A stretch of 64,000 bases of DNA from Streptomyces capitiformicae. Its GTDB lineage: Bacteria > Actinomycetota > Actinomycetes > Streptomycetales > Streptomycetaceae. Each line of letters begins with the position of its first letter. Within the stretch, counting starts at the first letter, position 1. The notes beneath the pieces are model-generated. The model was not told where the DNA came from. It searched no databases and saw only the letters and a program-made list of their open reading frames with translations. The position numbers were made by a program, and so were the translations under genes. The stretch covers positions 620,001 to 684,000 of the forward strand of contig NZ_CP022161.1 in the NCBI RefSeq assembly GCF_002214185.1, given 5' to 3'. Positions 38,616 through 47,285 of this stretch are shown here, piece after piece.

Positions 38616-38639
38616 CGCTCGCGCTGTGCGTACGCCGAT

Positions 38640-38668
38640 GGGGTGCCCCTCTTGGTGAGGGGCACCCC
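38640..38668 (+). terminator. nadA terminator
   Basis: GGGGTGCCCCTC and GAGGGGCACCCC form a perfect 12-bp stem with loop TTGGT, followed by GTTTGTT, 24 bases after the nadA stop. Confidence 0.95.
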
Positions 38669-38689
38669 GTTTGTTCGCGGCCGTAGAGG

Positions 38690-38742
38690 ATCTTCGGGTG
38701 CGGATTCGTCGTGGCTGGTCGCGCAGTTCCCCGCGCCCCTGG
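38690..38742. repeat. Dispersed modular element, copy 6 (partial)
   Basis: CGGGTGCGGATTCGTCGTGG followed by the second arm type, GCGCAGTTCCCCGCGCCCCT (38721-38740). It lies between the nadA terminator and the end of the efflux gene. Confidence 0.75.
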
Positions 38743-38754
38743 GCGGGACGGCCC

Positions 38755-41700
38755 TTACACGCCCGCCGGCTCCGGGGACTCCGGCTCCGGCTCCGTCGCC
38801 TTGGTCGGCGCACCCGCCCTCTTCGCGGCCTTCTTCTTCGCGCGGCGTTCCTTCCGGAGTTCCACCATCGCGTAGAGGGTCGGGACCAGCAGCAGCGTCA
38901 GCAGGGTCGAGGTGATCAGGCCGCCGATGACGACCACCGCCAGGGGCTGGGCGATGAAGCCGCCCTCGCCGGTGATGCCCAACGCCATGGGCAGGAGGGC
39001 GAAGATGGTCGCCAGGGCCGTCATCAGGATCGGGCGGAGGCGGTGGCGGCCGCCCTCGATGACCGCCTCGACGGTGCTGTAGCCCTGTCGGCGGTACTGG
39101 TTGATCAGGTCGATCAGGACGATCGCGTTCGTCACCACGATGCCGATCAGCATCAGCATGCCGATCATCGCGGGAACGCCCATCGGCGTGCCGGTGATCA
39201 CCAGCAGGCCGAGTGCGCCCGTGGCCGCGAACGGGATCGAGACCAGCAGGATCAGCGGCTGGATCAGGGACCGGAAGGTCGCGACCAGCAGCATGAAGAC
39301 GATCGCGATCGCCGCGAGCATCGCGAGGCCCAGCGAGGCGAAGGCCTCGTCCTGGTCCGAGGAGACGCCGCCGATCTCGGCCGTGGCGCCCGCGGGGAGT
39401 TTGAGAGCGTCCAGCTTGGCCGTGAGGTCCGTGCTGATCGCGCCCGTGTTGTCGCCCTTGGGCTTCGCCGTGATCGTCGCGGCCCGCTGACCGTCGATAC
39501 GGGTCATGGAGACCGGGCCGTCCACGAGCTCGACGGTCGCGACGTCGCCCAGCTTCACCGCGCCGAGGGGCAGGTCCTTCAGCTCGTCCAGCGTCTCGGC
39601 GGGGTTCGCCGACCTGATGACGACGTCCCGCTCGGTGTCGTCGAGGACGGCCCGCCCGCTGGTCGTACCGCGGACGGCCTGGGCGACGGCCGCGCCGAGG
39701 GTCTGGTCGTCGAAGCCGGCCGCGGCCGCCTTGTCGTTGGCCTTGACCGAGATACGGGGCACGCTCTGGGCCAGGTCGCTGGTCACGTCGGTGACGTTGT
39801 CCATGGTCGAGACCACGTCACGGACCTGGTCCGCCGCCTTGCGCAGCACCTCGGCGTCGGCGGACTTCACCACAACGCTCAGGTTCTGGTTGCCGAAGCC
39901 GTCACCGGCCGCGATGGTCGTCGTACCGATGCCGGAGAGCTTCCTCAGGCCCGCCTCGATGCGGTCCTGGACGTCCGCGGCGGACGCCGAGTCGTCCAGC
40001 ATGACGCTGTACGAGGCCCCGTTGGAGCCCGTGCCGCCGCCGAAGGCCGCCATGAAGCCGGAGGAGCCGACGGTGACCTGGTAGTCCTTGACGCCCTTGG
40101 TGTCGGCGAGCAGCTTCTCGACCTTCTGCGTCTGCTCGTCCGTCGCCGCGAGGCTGGTGCCGGGCTTCAACTCCTGCTTGACGCTGAGGACTTCCTGGTC
40201 GCCCGGGTCGAAGAAGTTCGTCTTCAGCAGCGGGGCCATGGCGAACGTGCCGATCAGGACGACGACCGCGATGGCCACGCTCGTCAGCCGGCGCCGCGTG
40301 GCGAAGCGCAGGACGGGGACGTAGAAGCGCTGGAGGCGGCTCTTCGCCTCCTTCTCCTCCGCCTGTCGGCGGGCTTCCTCGGCGTCCCCGGGCGTGCCCT
40401 TGGGCGCGCGCAGGAACCAGTACGACAGGACCGGGACGACCGTCAGTGAGACGAGGAGGGAGGCCAGCAGGGCCGCCGTCACCGTCAGCGAGAAGCTGCC
40501 GAACAGCTCGCCCACCATGCCGCCGGTCAGGCCGATCGGGAGGAAGACGGCGACCGTCGTCAGCGTGGAGGACGTGACCGCGCCGGCGACCTCACGGACC
40601 GCCTTGAGGATGGCCTCCTGGCGCTCCTCGCCGTAGCCGAGGTGGCGCTTGATGTTCTCCAGGACGACGATCGAGTCGTCGACGACGCGGCCGACGGCGA
40701 TGGTCAGCGCGCCCAGCGTCAGCATGTTGAGGGAGAGGTCACGGGTCCACAGCACGATCAGGGCCAGCACCACCGACAGCGGGATCGACACCGCGGTGAC
40801 GAGGGTCGAACGGATCGACGCCAGGAAAACGAGGATGACCAGGACCGCGAAGACCAGGCCCAGCGCGCCCTCGGTCGTCAGACCGTCGATGGACTTGGAG
40901 ACCGCCGGGCCCTGGTCGCTGACCACGGTGACGGTGGCTCCGGGGCCCACGTCCCGGCGCATCTCGGACAGCTTGTCCTCGACGGCCTCGGAGATGGCGA
41001 CCGCGCTGCCGTCCCGGTCCATGGTGACCATGACCGCGAGGCTGGGCTTGCCGTTCGTACGGGTGATGGACTCGGCCTTGGCCTCCTCCTCCTTGACCGT
41101 GGCGACGTCGGCGAGGCGTACGGGCTCCTTGGCGCCCTCGCCCCCGCCCTCGCCCTGGCCGCGGACCATCAGGTCCTCGATCTGCTGCAGCGAGGTGAAG
41201 CCGCCGCCGACCTGGACGGTGCGGTTGGCGCCGTCCTCGTCGAAGGAGCCCGCGGGGACGGTGACGCCACCGGCCTGGAGGGCCTGGGAGAGGGCCATCG
41301 TGGTCAGGCCCGCCTTCGCCAGCTTCGCGTCGTCGGGCGTGACGGTGATCTGGACGTCCCGTACGCCGTCGATGGTGACCTGGCCGACGCCGTCGATGTC
41401 CTCCAGGGTGGGGACAATGGTGCGGTCGATCCGGTCGGCGAGGGCCTGCTGGTCGTCACCGGAGGACACGGCGAGGACCACGGTGGGCATGTCGTCCGTC
41501 GAGCCCGCGATGACCTGCGGGTCCACGTCGTCCGGGAGCTGGGTCCGGGCGCGGTTGACGGCCTGCTGGACGTCGGCGACCAGCTGCTTGGTGTCGGGGC
41601 CGTAGTCGAAGGACGCCATGATCACGGCGTTGCCCTCGCTGGCGGTGGAGGTGAAGCCCGTGATGCCGTCGACGGCTTCGAGGCTGTCCTCGATGGGCTC

Positions 41701-41895
41701 GACGACCTGCTTCTCGACCACGTCCGGGGACGCGCCCTGGTACGGCGCGAGCACGGACACCATGGGCAGTTCGATGGTGGGCAGCAGTTGCTGCTTGAGC
41801 TGGGGTATCGCGATCGCCCCGAAGGCGAGCGCGATGATCGACATCAGACCGACGAGGGCCCGTTGTGCGAGGCTGAACCGAGACAGCCAGGACAT
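38755..41895 (-). CDS. RND-family efflux transporter (AcrB/HAE1-like)
   Basis: 1046 residues with the duplicated RND plan: an N-terminal helix (MSWLSRFSLAQRALVGLMSI), two large extracytoplasmic porter regions and helices 2-6 and 8-12. The proton relay is visible in GRVVDDSIVVLENIKRH, and the second half carries IGIVVTNAIVLIDLINQYR. Full-length like AcrB, but there is no outer-membrane channel or fusion protein gene nearby, as expected for a monoderm. ATG 41895 was chosen because the first helix starts there. A LuxR-type two-component system lies upstream on the same strand and may control it. Substrate unknown. Confidence 0.92.
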   Translation of the reverse strand: MSWLSRFSLAQRALVGLMSIIALAFGAIAIPQLKQQLLPTIELPMVSVLAPYQGASPDVVEKQVVEPIEDSLEAVDGITGFTSTASEGNAVIMASFDYGPDTKQLVADVQQAVNRARTQLPDDVDPQVIAGSTDDMPTVVLAVSSGDDQQALADRIDRTIVPTLEDIDGVGQVTIDGVRDVQITVTPDDAKLAKAGLTTMALSQALQAGGVTVPAGSFDEDGANRTVQVGGGFTSLQQIEDLMVRGQGEGGGEGAKEPVRLADVATVKEEEAKAESITRTNGKPSLAVMVTMDRDGSAVAISEAVEDKLSEMRRDVGPGATVTVVSDQGPAVSKSIDGLTTEGALGLVFAVLVILVFLASIRSTLVTAVSIPLSVVLALIVLWTRDLSLNMLTLGALTIAVGRVVDDSIVVLENIKRHLGYGEERQEAILKAVREVAGAVTSSTLTTVAVFLPIGLTGGMVGELFGSFSLTVTAALLASLLVSLTVVPVLSYWFLRAPKGTPGDAEEARRQAEEKEAKSRLQRFYVPVLRFATRRRLTSVAIAVVVLIGTFAMAPLLKTNFFDPGDQEVLSVKQELKPGTSLAATDEQTQKVEKLLADTKGVKDYQVTVGSSGFMAAFGGGTGSNGASYSVMLDDSASAADVQDRIEAGLRKLSGIGTTTIAAGDGFGNQNLSVVVKSADAEVLRKAADQVRDVVSTMDNVTDVTSDLAQSVPRISVKANDKAAAAGFDDQTLGAAVAQAVRGTTSGRAVLDDTERDVVIRSANPAETLDELKDLPLGAVKLGDVATVELVDGPVSMTRIDGQRAATITAKPKGDNTGAISTDLTAKLDALKLPAGATAEIGGVSSDQDEAFASLGLAMLAAIAIVFMLLVATFRSLIQPLILLVSIPFAATGALGLLVITGTPMGVPAMIGMLMLIGIVVTNAIVLIDLINQYRRQGYSTVEAVIEGGRHRLRPILMTALATIFALLPMALGITGEGGFIAQPLAVVVIGGLITSTLLTLLLVPTLYAMVELRKERRAKKKAAKRAGAPTKATEPEPESPEPAGV

Positions 41896-41945
41896 GGGTG
41901 ACCCGATCTCTCTTCTGTGGCGTGGGCGGACGACGAGCGCGTGCG

Positions 41946-41993
41946 CACATATGTGGCCTGTATTGCCCATGTGACGCAGATGTGAGCGCTCAC
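41946..41993 (-). promoter_or_regulatory. Two perfect palindromes upstream of the RND gene
   Basis: CACATATGTG (41946-41955) and GTGAGCGCTCAC (41982-41993) lie 51 and 87 bases before the RND start, in the 193-base gap to the response-regulator stop. They are candidate operators. Confidence 0.4.
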
Positions 41994-42088
41994 TCATACC
42001 CTGGGCCATCAAGGCCCTCGATCCGTCGCCTCCCAGGGCCATTTCCTTATCCCGCGCCTACTCCGTTGGGTGTAGGCCCGGGCGGAGT

Positions 42089-42781
42089 TCAGTCCACCCT
42101 TGGGCGTACCAGTCCCGACTCGTAGGCGAATACCACCAGTTGGGCGCGGTCGCGGGCGCCGAGTTTCGCCATGGCCCGGTTGACGTGCGTCTTCACCGTC
42201 AGCGGGCTGACCTCCAGACGCTCGGCGATCTCGTCGTTGGAGTGCCCTCCGGCGACCTGCACGACCACCTCGCGCTCGCGGCTCGTCAAGGTGGCGAGCC
42301 GCTCGGAGCGGGCCGTGTCACCGCCCTCGCCGCCGCCAGCCGAGTCGTCCGGCTGGGCGAGGAACCGGGCGATCAGACCCTTGGTCGCGGCGGGCGAGAG
42401 CAACGCCTCGCCGCCGGCGGCGATCCGGATCGCGTTCAGCAGTTCCTCCGGCTCGGAACCCTTGCCGAGGAAGCCGGAGGCGCCGGCGCGCAGCGACTGC
42501 ACGACGTAGTCGTCGACCTCGAAGGTGGTGAGGATGACGACGCGTACGTGGGCGAGGGCCGGATCCGCGCTGATCAGGCGGGTGGCGGCCAGGCCGTCCG
42601 TGCCGGGCATCCGGATGTCCATCAGTACGACGTCGGCGCGCGCCTCCTTGGCCACCCGCACCGCCTCCGCCCCGTCCGAGGCCTCCCCCACGACCTCCAT
42701 GTCCGCCTCGGAGTCGACGAGCACCCGGATGGCGCTGCGCAGCAGGGCCTGGTCGTCGGCGAGCAGGACACGGATGGTCAT
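42089..42781 (-). CDS. NarL/LuxR-family response regulator
   Basis: 230 residues. Receiver with LLADDQALLR, phospho-acceptor Asp55 in VLMDIRMPG and Lys in GFLGKGSEPEELL; a linker and a LuxR helix-turn-helix with LTSREREVVVQVAGGHSNDEIAERL and VKTHVNRAMAKLGARDR. GGGGGA precedes the ATG. The cognate kinase gene ends 76 bases upstream. Confidence 0.95.
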   Translation of the reverse strand: MTIRVLLADDQALLRSAIRVLVDSEADMEVVGEASDGAEAVRVAKEARADVVLMDIRMPGTDGLAATRLISADPALAHVRVVILTTFEVDDYVVQSLRAGASGFLGKGSEPEELLNAIRIAAGGEALLSPAATKGLIARFLAQPDDSAGGGEGGDTARSERLATLTSREREVVVQVAGGHSNDEIAERLEVSPLTVKTHVNRAMAKLGARDRAQLVVFAYESGLVRPRVD

Positions 42782-42857
42782 ATGGGGTCCCCCGGGGTCA
42801 CGGATGCAGGGCCTTCACGTCGGCACGGCTTTCACGGCTTTCACGGCTGCACGCGGC

Positions 42858-44117
42858 TTACGGTCGTACGGTCTCTTCGGTGGTCGTCGGTCGGCTCTGG
42901 AGCGGCAGGATCGCATGGACGCGGAAGCCGCCTCCGTAGCGGGGGCCGGTGGTGAGGGTGCCGCCGAGGGCGCTGACGCGTTCGCGCATGCCGAGGAGGC
43001 CGTGGCCGCCGCCGTCGCCCTTGCTCTTGCTCTCGCTCTCGCTCTCGCCGGGCCCGGTGCCGTCGTGTCCGGCGCCGTTGTCGAGGACGGTGATCTCCAT
43101 GTTCGGGCCTACGCGTACGACGCTGACCTCGGCCTTCGCTTGCTGGCCCGCGTGCTTGCGCACATTGGTGAGGGCTTCCTGGATGACCCGGTACGCGGCG
43201 AGGTCGACGGCGGCCGGGAGGGCGGTGTGCTGGTCGGCGCAGGCGACCTCGACCGCGAGGCCCGCACTGTGGAAGGTGCCGACGAGTTCGCCGAGCCGTT
43301 CCAGGCCGGGGGCGGGTTCGGTGGGGGCCTCGGGGTCGCCGGACTGGCGGAGCAGGCCGACCGTGGCGCGGAGTTCGTTGAGGGCGGAGCGGCTGGCCTC
43401 GCGGACGTGGGCGAGGGCCTCCTTGGCCTGGTCGGGGCGCTTGTCCATGACGTGGGAGGCGACTCCGGCCTGGACGTTGACGAGGGCGATGTGGTGGGCG
43501 ACGACGTCGTGCAGGTCACGGGCGATACGGAGGCGTTCCTCGGCGACGCGGCGGCGGGCCTCCTCCTCGCGGGTGCGTTCCGCGCGTTCCGCGCGTTCGC
43601 GGATGGCGTCGACGAAGGCTCGGCGGCTGCGGACCGCGTCGCCGGCCGCCGCGGCCATGCCGGTCCAGGCGAAGATGGCGACGTTCTCCTGGTCGTACCA
43701 GGGATAGGGGCCGACCAGCATGGCCGTGCCGGTGAGGACCGTCATCGTGAGCAGGCCGACGCGCCAGGTGGTGGGGCGGTCCCTGGTGGAGGCGACGGTG
43801 TAGAGGGCGATGACGGTGGCCATCACGACGGGGGCTCGGGGGTCGCCGGCGATCAGTGCGACCTCGGTGAGGGCGGAGGTGGCCGCCAGTACGGGCATGG
43901 GGGCGCGGCGGCGGGCGGTCAGGACCGCGGCGGCGAGAACCATGAGGGTGATGCCGAGGGTGTCGGGGGTGCGGGTGCCCCACTTGTCGCCGTGTTCGGC
44001 GTGGGGGTCGATGTGGGAGCGGGCCACCATGCAGACGAGGACGCCGAGGGCGAGGGTGGCGTCCAGCGCGAGGGGGTGCGCTGTCAGGAAGGTCCTGGCT
44101 CGGTGGAGGATGCTCAC
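42858..44117 (-). CDS. Sensor histidine kinase (HisKA_3 type)
   Basis: 419 residues: four to five transmembrane helices in the first 165 residues with little extracytoplasmic sequence, then the HisKA_3 box RIARDLHDVVAHH with phospho-acceptor His203, an N box (IQEALTNVRKHAG) and a G box (DNGAGHDGTG; GHGLLGMRERV). Such kinases often sense membrane or envelope state. GTG start at 44117 with TACCGT eight bases upstream. Cognate of the LuxR-type regulator that follows. Confidence 0.94.
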   Translation of the reverse strand: MSILHRARTFLTAHPLALDATLALGVLVCMVARSHIDPHAEHGDKWGTRTPDTLGITLMVLAAAVLTARRRAPMPVLAATSALTEVALIAGDPRAPVVMATVIALYTVASTRDRPTTWRVGLLTMTVLTGTAMLVGPYPWYDQENVAIFAWTGMAAAAGDAVRSRRAFVDAIRERAERAERTREEEARRRVAEERLRIARDLHDVVAHHIALVNVQAGVASHVMDKRPDQAKEALAHVREASRSALNELRATVGLLRQSGDPEAPTEPAPGLERLGELVGTFHSAGLAVEVACADQHTALPAAVDLAAYRVIQEALTNVRKHAGQQAKAEVSVVRVGPNMEITVLDNGAGHDGTGPGESESESKSKGDGGGHGLLGMRERVSALGGTLTTGPRYGGGFRVHAILPLQSRPTTTEETVRP

Positions 44118-44164
44118 GGGGGTTCACGGTACGGGGTTCTTCGCCCGCGCCGTGAGGCTGCGCC

Positions 44165-44412
44165 GCTGAGCCGGGCGCCTTGGAGTTCGGAGGGTTGGGT
44201 TCGTTGGCGGGCGCGGGGGGTGGGGCTTGTCGCGCCCACGCGGCGGAGCCGCACATCGGCGCAGCCCCGCGCCCCTGAAAAGCAGGGGCTGCGCCCCGCT
44301 TTCAGCGGCCCGCAGGGCCGTGTCTTTCAGGGGCGCGGGGAACTGCGCGACAGGCCCCCACGAACCCGCACCCGCCAACGAACCCAAACCCCCGAGCTCT
44401 CCCGCGCGAGGG
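44165..44412. repeat. Dispersed modular element, copy 7 (hybrid arms)
   Basis: Left half carries the GCGGCGGAGCCGC phrase (44240-44252), right half the GGGGAACTGCGCGA type (44337-44350). The outer parts, GGGTTGGGTTCGTTGGCGGG and its inverse near 44377-44397, pair again. The centre holds CAGGGGCTGCGCCCCG. The right edge is CCCGAGCTCTCCCGCG. It fills the gap between pspAA and the kinase gene. Confidence 0.88.
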
Positions 44413-44418
44413 AACGGG

Positions 44419-44697
44419 TCACCCGGGGATCAGGCCGTCGCCGCTCAGCATGGTCCTGACTTCCTCCAGGGTCGCGTCGGGGGCCGGGAGGATCAATTCG
44501 GAGGGTTCCAGGGAGTCGTCCGGGAGCGGGGTGCCCAGGGCTCGGACCTTGTCGAGGAGGGCGTGGAGGGTGTGGCGGAAGCCGGGGCCGTCGCCGTTCT
44601 CCATTTCCGCCAGGAGTTCGTCGTCCAGCTTGTTCAACTCGGCGAAGTGGCTGTCGGCCAGCTTCACCTGCCCCTCCCCCATGATCCGTACGATCAT
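44419..44697 (-). CDS. pspAA: PspA-associated protein PspAA
   Basis: 92 residues beginning MIVRIMGEGQVKLAD, the signature of the small domain that accompanies PspA in Actinobacteria. GAGGAGG precedes ATG 44697; a TTG further upstream is rejected. Thirty-six bases separate it from pspA, so the two are one transcript. It probably binds PspA and modulates its membrane-stress role. Confidence 0.9.
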   Translation of the reverse strand: MIVRIMGEGQVKLADSHFAELNKLDDELLAEMENGDGPGFRHTLHALLDKVRALGTPLPDDSLEPSELILPAPDATLEEVRTMLSGDGLIPG

Positions 44698-44733
44698 GTC
44701 GCCCTCCTCAGGCGTGGGACCCAACGGTGTGTA

Positions 44734-45537
44734 CTACTGCTTGTCGAAGCGGGGGGTGTCCTGCTGCTGGGACTGCTGCTGGGCGGAGCCCTGGCCGGTG
44801 CCGCCCTCGATGGCCTGCTGCTGCGCGGAGGGGCCGCCGGCCAGCTCCGCCTTCATGCGCTGGAGCTCCAGCTCGACGTCCGTACCACCGGAGAGGCGGT
44901 CCAGCTCGGCCTGGATGTCGTCCTTGTGCATACCGGAGGGGTCGTCGAGGGCGCCGGAGGCGAGGAGCTCGTCGATGGCGCCGGCGCGGGCCTGGAGCTG
45001 CGCGGTCTTGTCCTCGGCGCGCTGGATGGCGAGGCCGACGTCACCCATCTCCTCGGAGATGCCGGAGAAGGCCTCACCGATGCGGGTCTGGGCCTGGGCG
45101 GCGGTGTACGTGGCCTTGATCGTCTCCTTCTTCGTACGGAAGGCGTCGACCTTGGCCTGAAGGCGCTGGGCGGCGAGGGTGAGCTTCTCCTCCTCGCCCT
45201 GGAGGGTGGAGTGCTGCGTCTCCAGGTCCGTCACCTGCTGCTGGAGCGCGGCGCGCCGGGAGAGCGCCTCGCGGGCCAGGTCCTCCCGGCCGAGCGCGAG
45301 CGCCTTGCGGCCCTGGTCCTCCAGCTTGGAGGACTGGGACTGGAGCTGGTTGAGCTGCAGTTCGAGGCGCTTGCGCGACGTGGCGACGTCGGCGACGCCG
45401 CGCCGCACCTTCTGGAGCAGCTCCAGCTGCTTCTGATACGAGTAATCGAGGGTCTCGCGCGGGTCCTCGGCCCGGTCAAGGGCCTTGTTCGCCTTCGCGC
45501 GGAAGATCATCCCCATACGCTTCATGACACCGCTCAT
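44734..45537 (-). CDS. pspA: Phage shock protein A (PspA/IM30/ESCRT-III family)
   Basis: 267 residues, nearly all alpha-helical coiled coil: MSGVMKRMGMIFRAKANKALDRAEDP at the N-terminus (membrane-binding helix), RKALALGREDLAREAL in the hairpin and a Gln-rich C-terminal tail. Polymerises on damaged membranes. Start ATG 45537; MKRMG at 45525 is an alternative. An ECF-type promoter candidate lies about 280 bases upstream, in keeping with envelope-stress control. Confidence 0.95.
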   Translation of the reverse strand: MSGVMKRMGMIFRAKANKALDRAEDPRETLDYSYQKQLELLQKVRRGVADVATSRKRLELQLNQLQSQSSKLEDQGRKALALGREDLAREALSRRAALQQQVTDLETQHSTLQGEEEKLTLAAQRLQAKVDAFRTKKETIKATYTAAQAQTRIGEAFSGISEEMGDVGLAIQRAEDKTAQLQARAGAIDELLASGALDDPSGMHKDDIQAELDRLSGGTDVELELQRMKAELAGGPSAQQQAIEGGTGQGSAQQQSQQQDTPRFDKQ

Positions 45538-45816
45538 GGGCTTCGCGCGCCCCCTTCTGACGGACTCCAGCTCACAGGTCTGCGACAGAACCCACAGTAC
45601 GGGCCCTGCATCCATTACCGCACTGTTCGGGGACGGATGCGCTCATCCCCAAGGACGACTGTGCGCGGCACTGATCCGGCGTAGGGAGTAGGTGTCTCCC
45701 GGGGTTACGTACGGGCCGCCCCCCGGAAAACCTCAGATCCCCCACGGGCGAACCCCTACCGCCCTCTCCCTTCCACAGGGTTTCCAGCCACCTTCGCCCC
45801 CGTTCTGTCACCGGCA

Positions 45817-45844
45817 CAGACGCCGGGTGTTGCCGGATCGTTCC
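45817..45844 (-). promoter_or_regulatory. Candidate ECF-sigma promoter for pspA
   Basis: On the minus strand GGAAC (45844-45840) and CGTCTG (45822-45817) are 17 bases apart, matching the GGAAC-N16/17-CGTC pattern of SigE-type envelope-stress promoters. It points toward pspA and would give a leader of about 270 bases. The rest of the 354-base gap 45538-45891 shows no other feature. Confidence 0.5.
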
Positions 45845-45891
45845 CCACTCTGCTGGGGTCCATGCCCTGGTACCCCGTACCCTTGGGTTTT

Positions 45892-46491
45892 GTGTTTCGT
45901 AGCCGCGCCAAGAGCGAGAAGGACACGGCCGCCGACAAGGCGCCGGTGACCGACTCCAAGCAGACCCGTGACCCGCAGGCCCCCAAGGGGCGGCCCACCC
46001 CCAAGCGGAGTGAGGCCCAGTCCCAGCGTCGGAGCGTGGCCAACACGCCGACGACGCGCAAGGAGGCCGCCAAGCGCTCCCGCGACGAGCGCCGCGCCGC
46101 GCTGGAGAAGCAGCGCCAGGCGCTGGCCACCGGTGACGAGCGCTATCTGCCCGCGCGGGACAAAGGCCCGGTGCGCAGGTTCGCCCGTGACTATGTGGAC
46201 TCCCGCTTCCACATCGCGGAGTTCTTCCTGCCGCTGGCCGTGCTCATCCTCGTGCTGAGCATGGTGCAGGTGGCGGCGCTGCAGAACATCGCGCTGCTGC
46301 TGTGGCTCTTCGTGATCATCCTGATCGTCGTCGACTCGATCGGTCTCGGGATCCGGCTGAAGAAGCAGCTGAACACCCGCTTCCCGAACGAGAACAAGAA
46401 GGGCGCCGTCGCCTACGCCCTGATGCGCACCCTCCAGATGCGTCGCCTTCGGCTGCCGAAGCCGCTGGTCAAGCGCGGAGAGCGGCCCTGA
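45892..46491 (+). CDS. DUF3043 membrane protein
   Basis: 199 residues from GTG 45892 (VFRSRAKSEKD). The first 110 residues are charged and rich in Arg/Lys/Gln, with KRSRDERRAALEKQRQAL; then RRFARDYVDSRFHIAEFFLP and two transmembrane helices (about residues 112-155), ending in a basic tail. This is the DUF3043 pattern found across Actinobacteria (Rv2206-like). TACCCT eight bases before the GTG suggests a leaderless mRNA; ATG 45862 is the alternative start. It shares a 4-base overlap with the methyltransferase gene. Function unknown. Confidence 0.85.
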   Translation: MFRSRAKSEKDTAADKAPVTDSKQTRDPQAPKGRPTPKRSEAQSQRRSVANTPTTRKEAAKRSRDERRAALEKQRQALATGDERYLPARDKGPVRRFARDYVDSRFHIAEFFLPLAVLILVLSMVQVAALQNIALLLWLFVIILIVVDSIGLGIRLKKQLNTRFPNENKKGAVAYALMRTLQMRRLRLPKPLVKRGERP

Positions 46492-47285
46492 GCACGACGA
46501 CGTTCTCCGGGGGTGCGGCCGAGGCCTGGCTCAAACGACTGGGGACGTTGCGTGAGGTCGTACGGCAGGAACTGGTGTCCCGCCAGGTCGACGAGCAGAT
46601 AGCCGGACGCTTCCCCGTCGGGCAGCGGCTGCGGGTGCTCGACGTCGGTATGGGGCAGGGGACGCAGGCGCTGCGGCTGGCCCGGGCCGGGCACCAGGTG
46701 ACCGGTCTCGAGCGCGAGACGAAGCTGATCGCCGTGGCCCGGGAGGCGCTGGCCGCCGAGCCCGAGGGCATCCGGGGGCGGATGCGGATCGTCGAGGGCG
46801 ACGGGCGGGACACGGGGGTGCACTTCCTGCCGGGCAGCTTCGATGTGGTGCTCTGCCATGGCGTGCTGATGTACGTCGAGGAGCCCGATGCGCTGCTGGC
46901 CGGGCTGGCTCGGATGCTGGCGCCCGGGGGGCTGTTGTCGCTGCTGGTGCGCAACGGTGACGCGCTGGCGATGCGGGCGGGGCTGGCCGGGGACTGGGCG
47001 GGGGCGTTGGCCGCGTTCGACACGACCGCGTATCGGAATCGGCTCGGGCTCGATGTGCGGGCGGACCGACTGGGGGCGTTGACGGATACGCTCGCGGGGA
47101 TCGGGGCGCCGCTGCATGCGTGGTACGGGGTGCGGGTGTTCACGGATCTGGCCGCGGACGACGCGGTTGTTCCTGAGGGGCCCGGGGATCTGGAGGCGTT
47201 GCTCGCGGCGGAGGAGCGGGCCGGGCGGACGGATCCTTATCGGCAGGTGGCGGCGTTGTTGCACCTGTGCGGGGTGCGGGGCTGA
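46488..47285 (+). CDS. SAM-dependent methyltransferase
   Basis: 265 residues. VLDVGMGQGTQALRLA is motif I of class I methyltransferases; VTGLERE, VEGDGRD and FDVVLCHGVLMYVEEP follow as motifs II-IV. The only well-placed start is CTG at 46488, overlapping the DUF3043 stop as CTGA, with GGAG seven bases upstream; TTG about 60 bases downstream is the fallback. Translation is thus probably coupled to the DUF3043 gene. Substrate unknown; it resembles CmoM/UbiE-like small-molecule or tRNA methylases. Confidence 0.82.
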   Translation: MSTTTFSGGAAEAWLKRLGTLREVVRQELVSRQVDEQIAGRFPVGQRLRVLDVGMGQGTQALRLARAGHQVTGLERETKLIAVAREALAAEPEGIRGRMRIVEGDGRDTGVHFLPGSFDVVLCHGVLMYVEEPDALLAGLARMLAPGGLLSLLVRNGDALAMRAGLAGDWAGALAAFDTTAYRNRLGLDVRADRLGALTDTLAGIGAPLHAWYGVRVFTDLAADDAVVPEGPGDLEALLAAEERAGRTDPYRQVAALLHLCGVRG

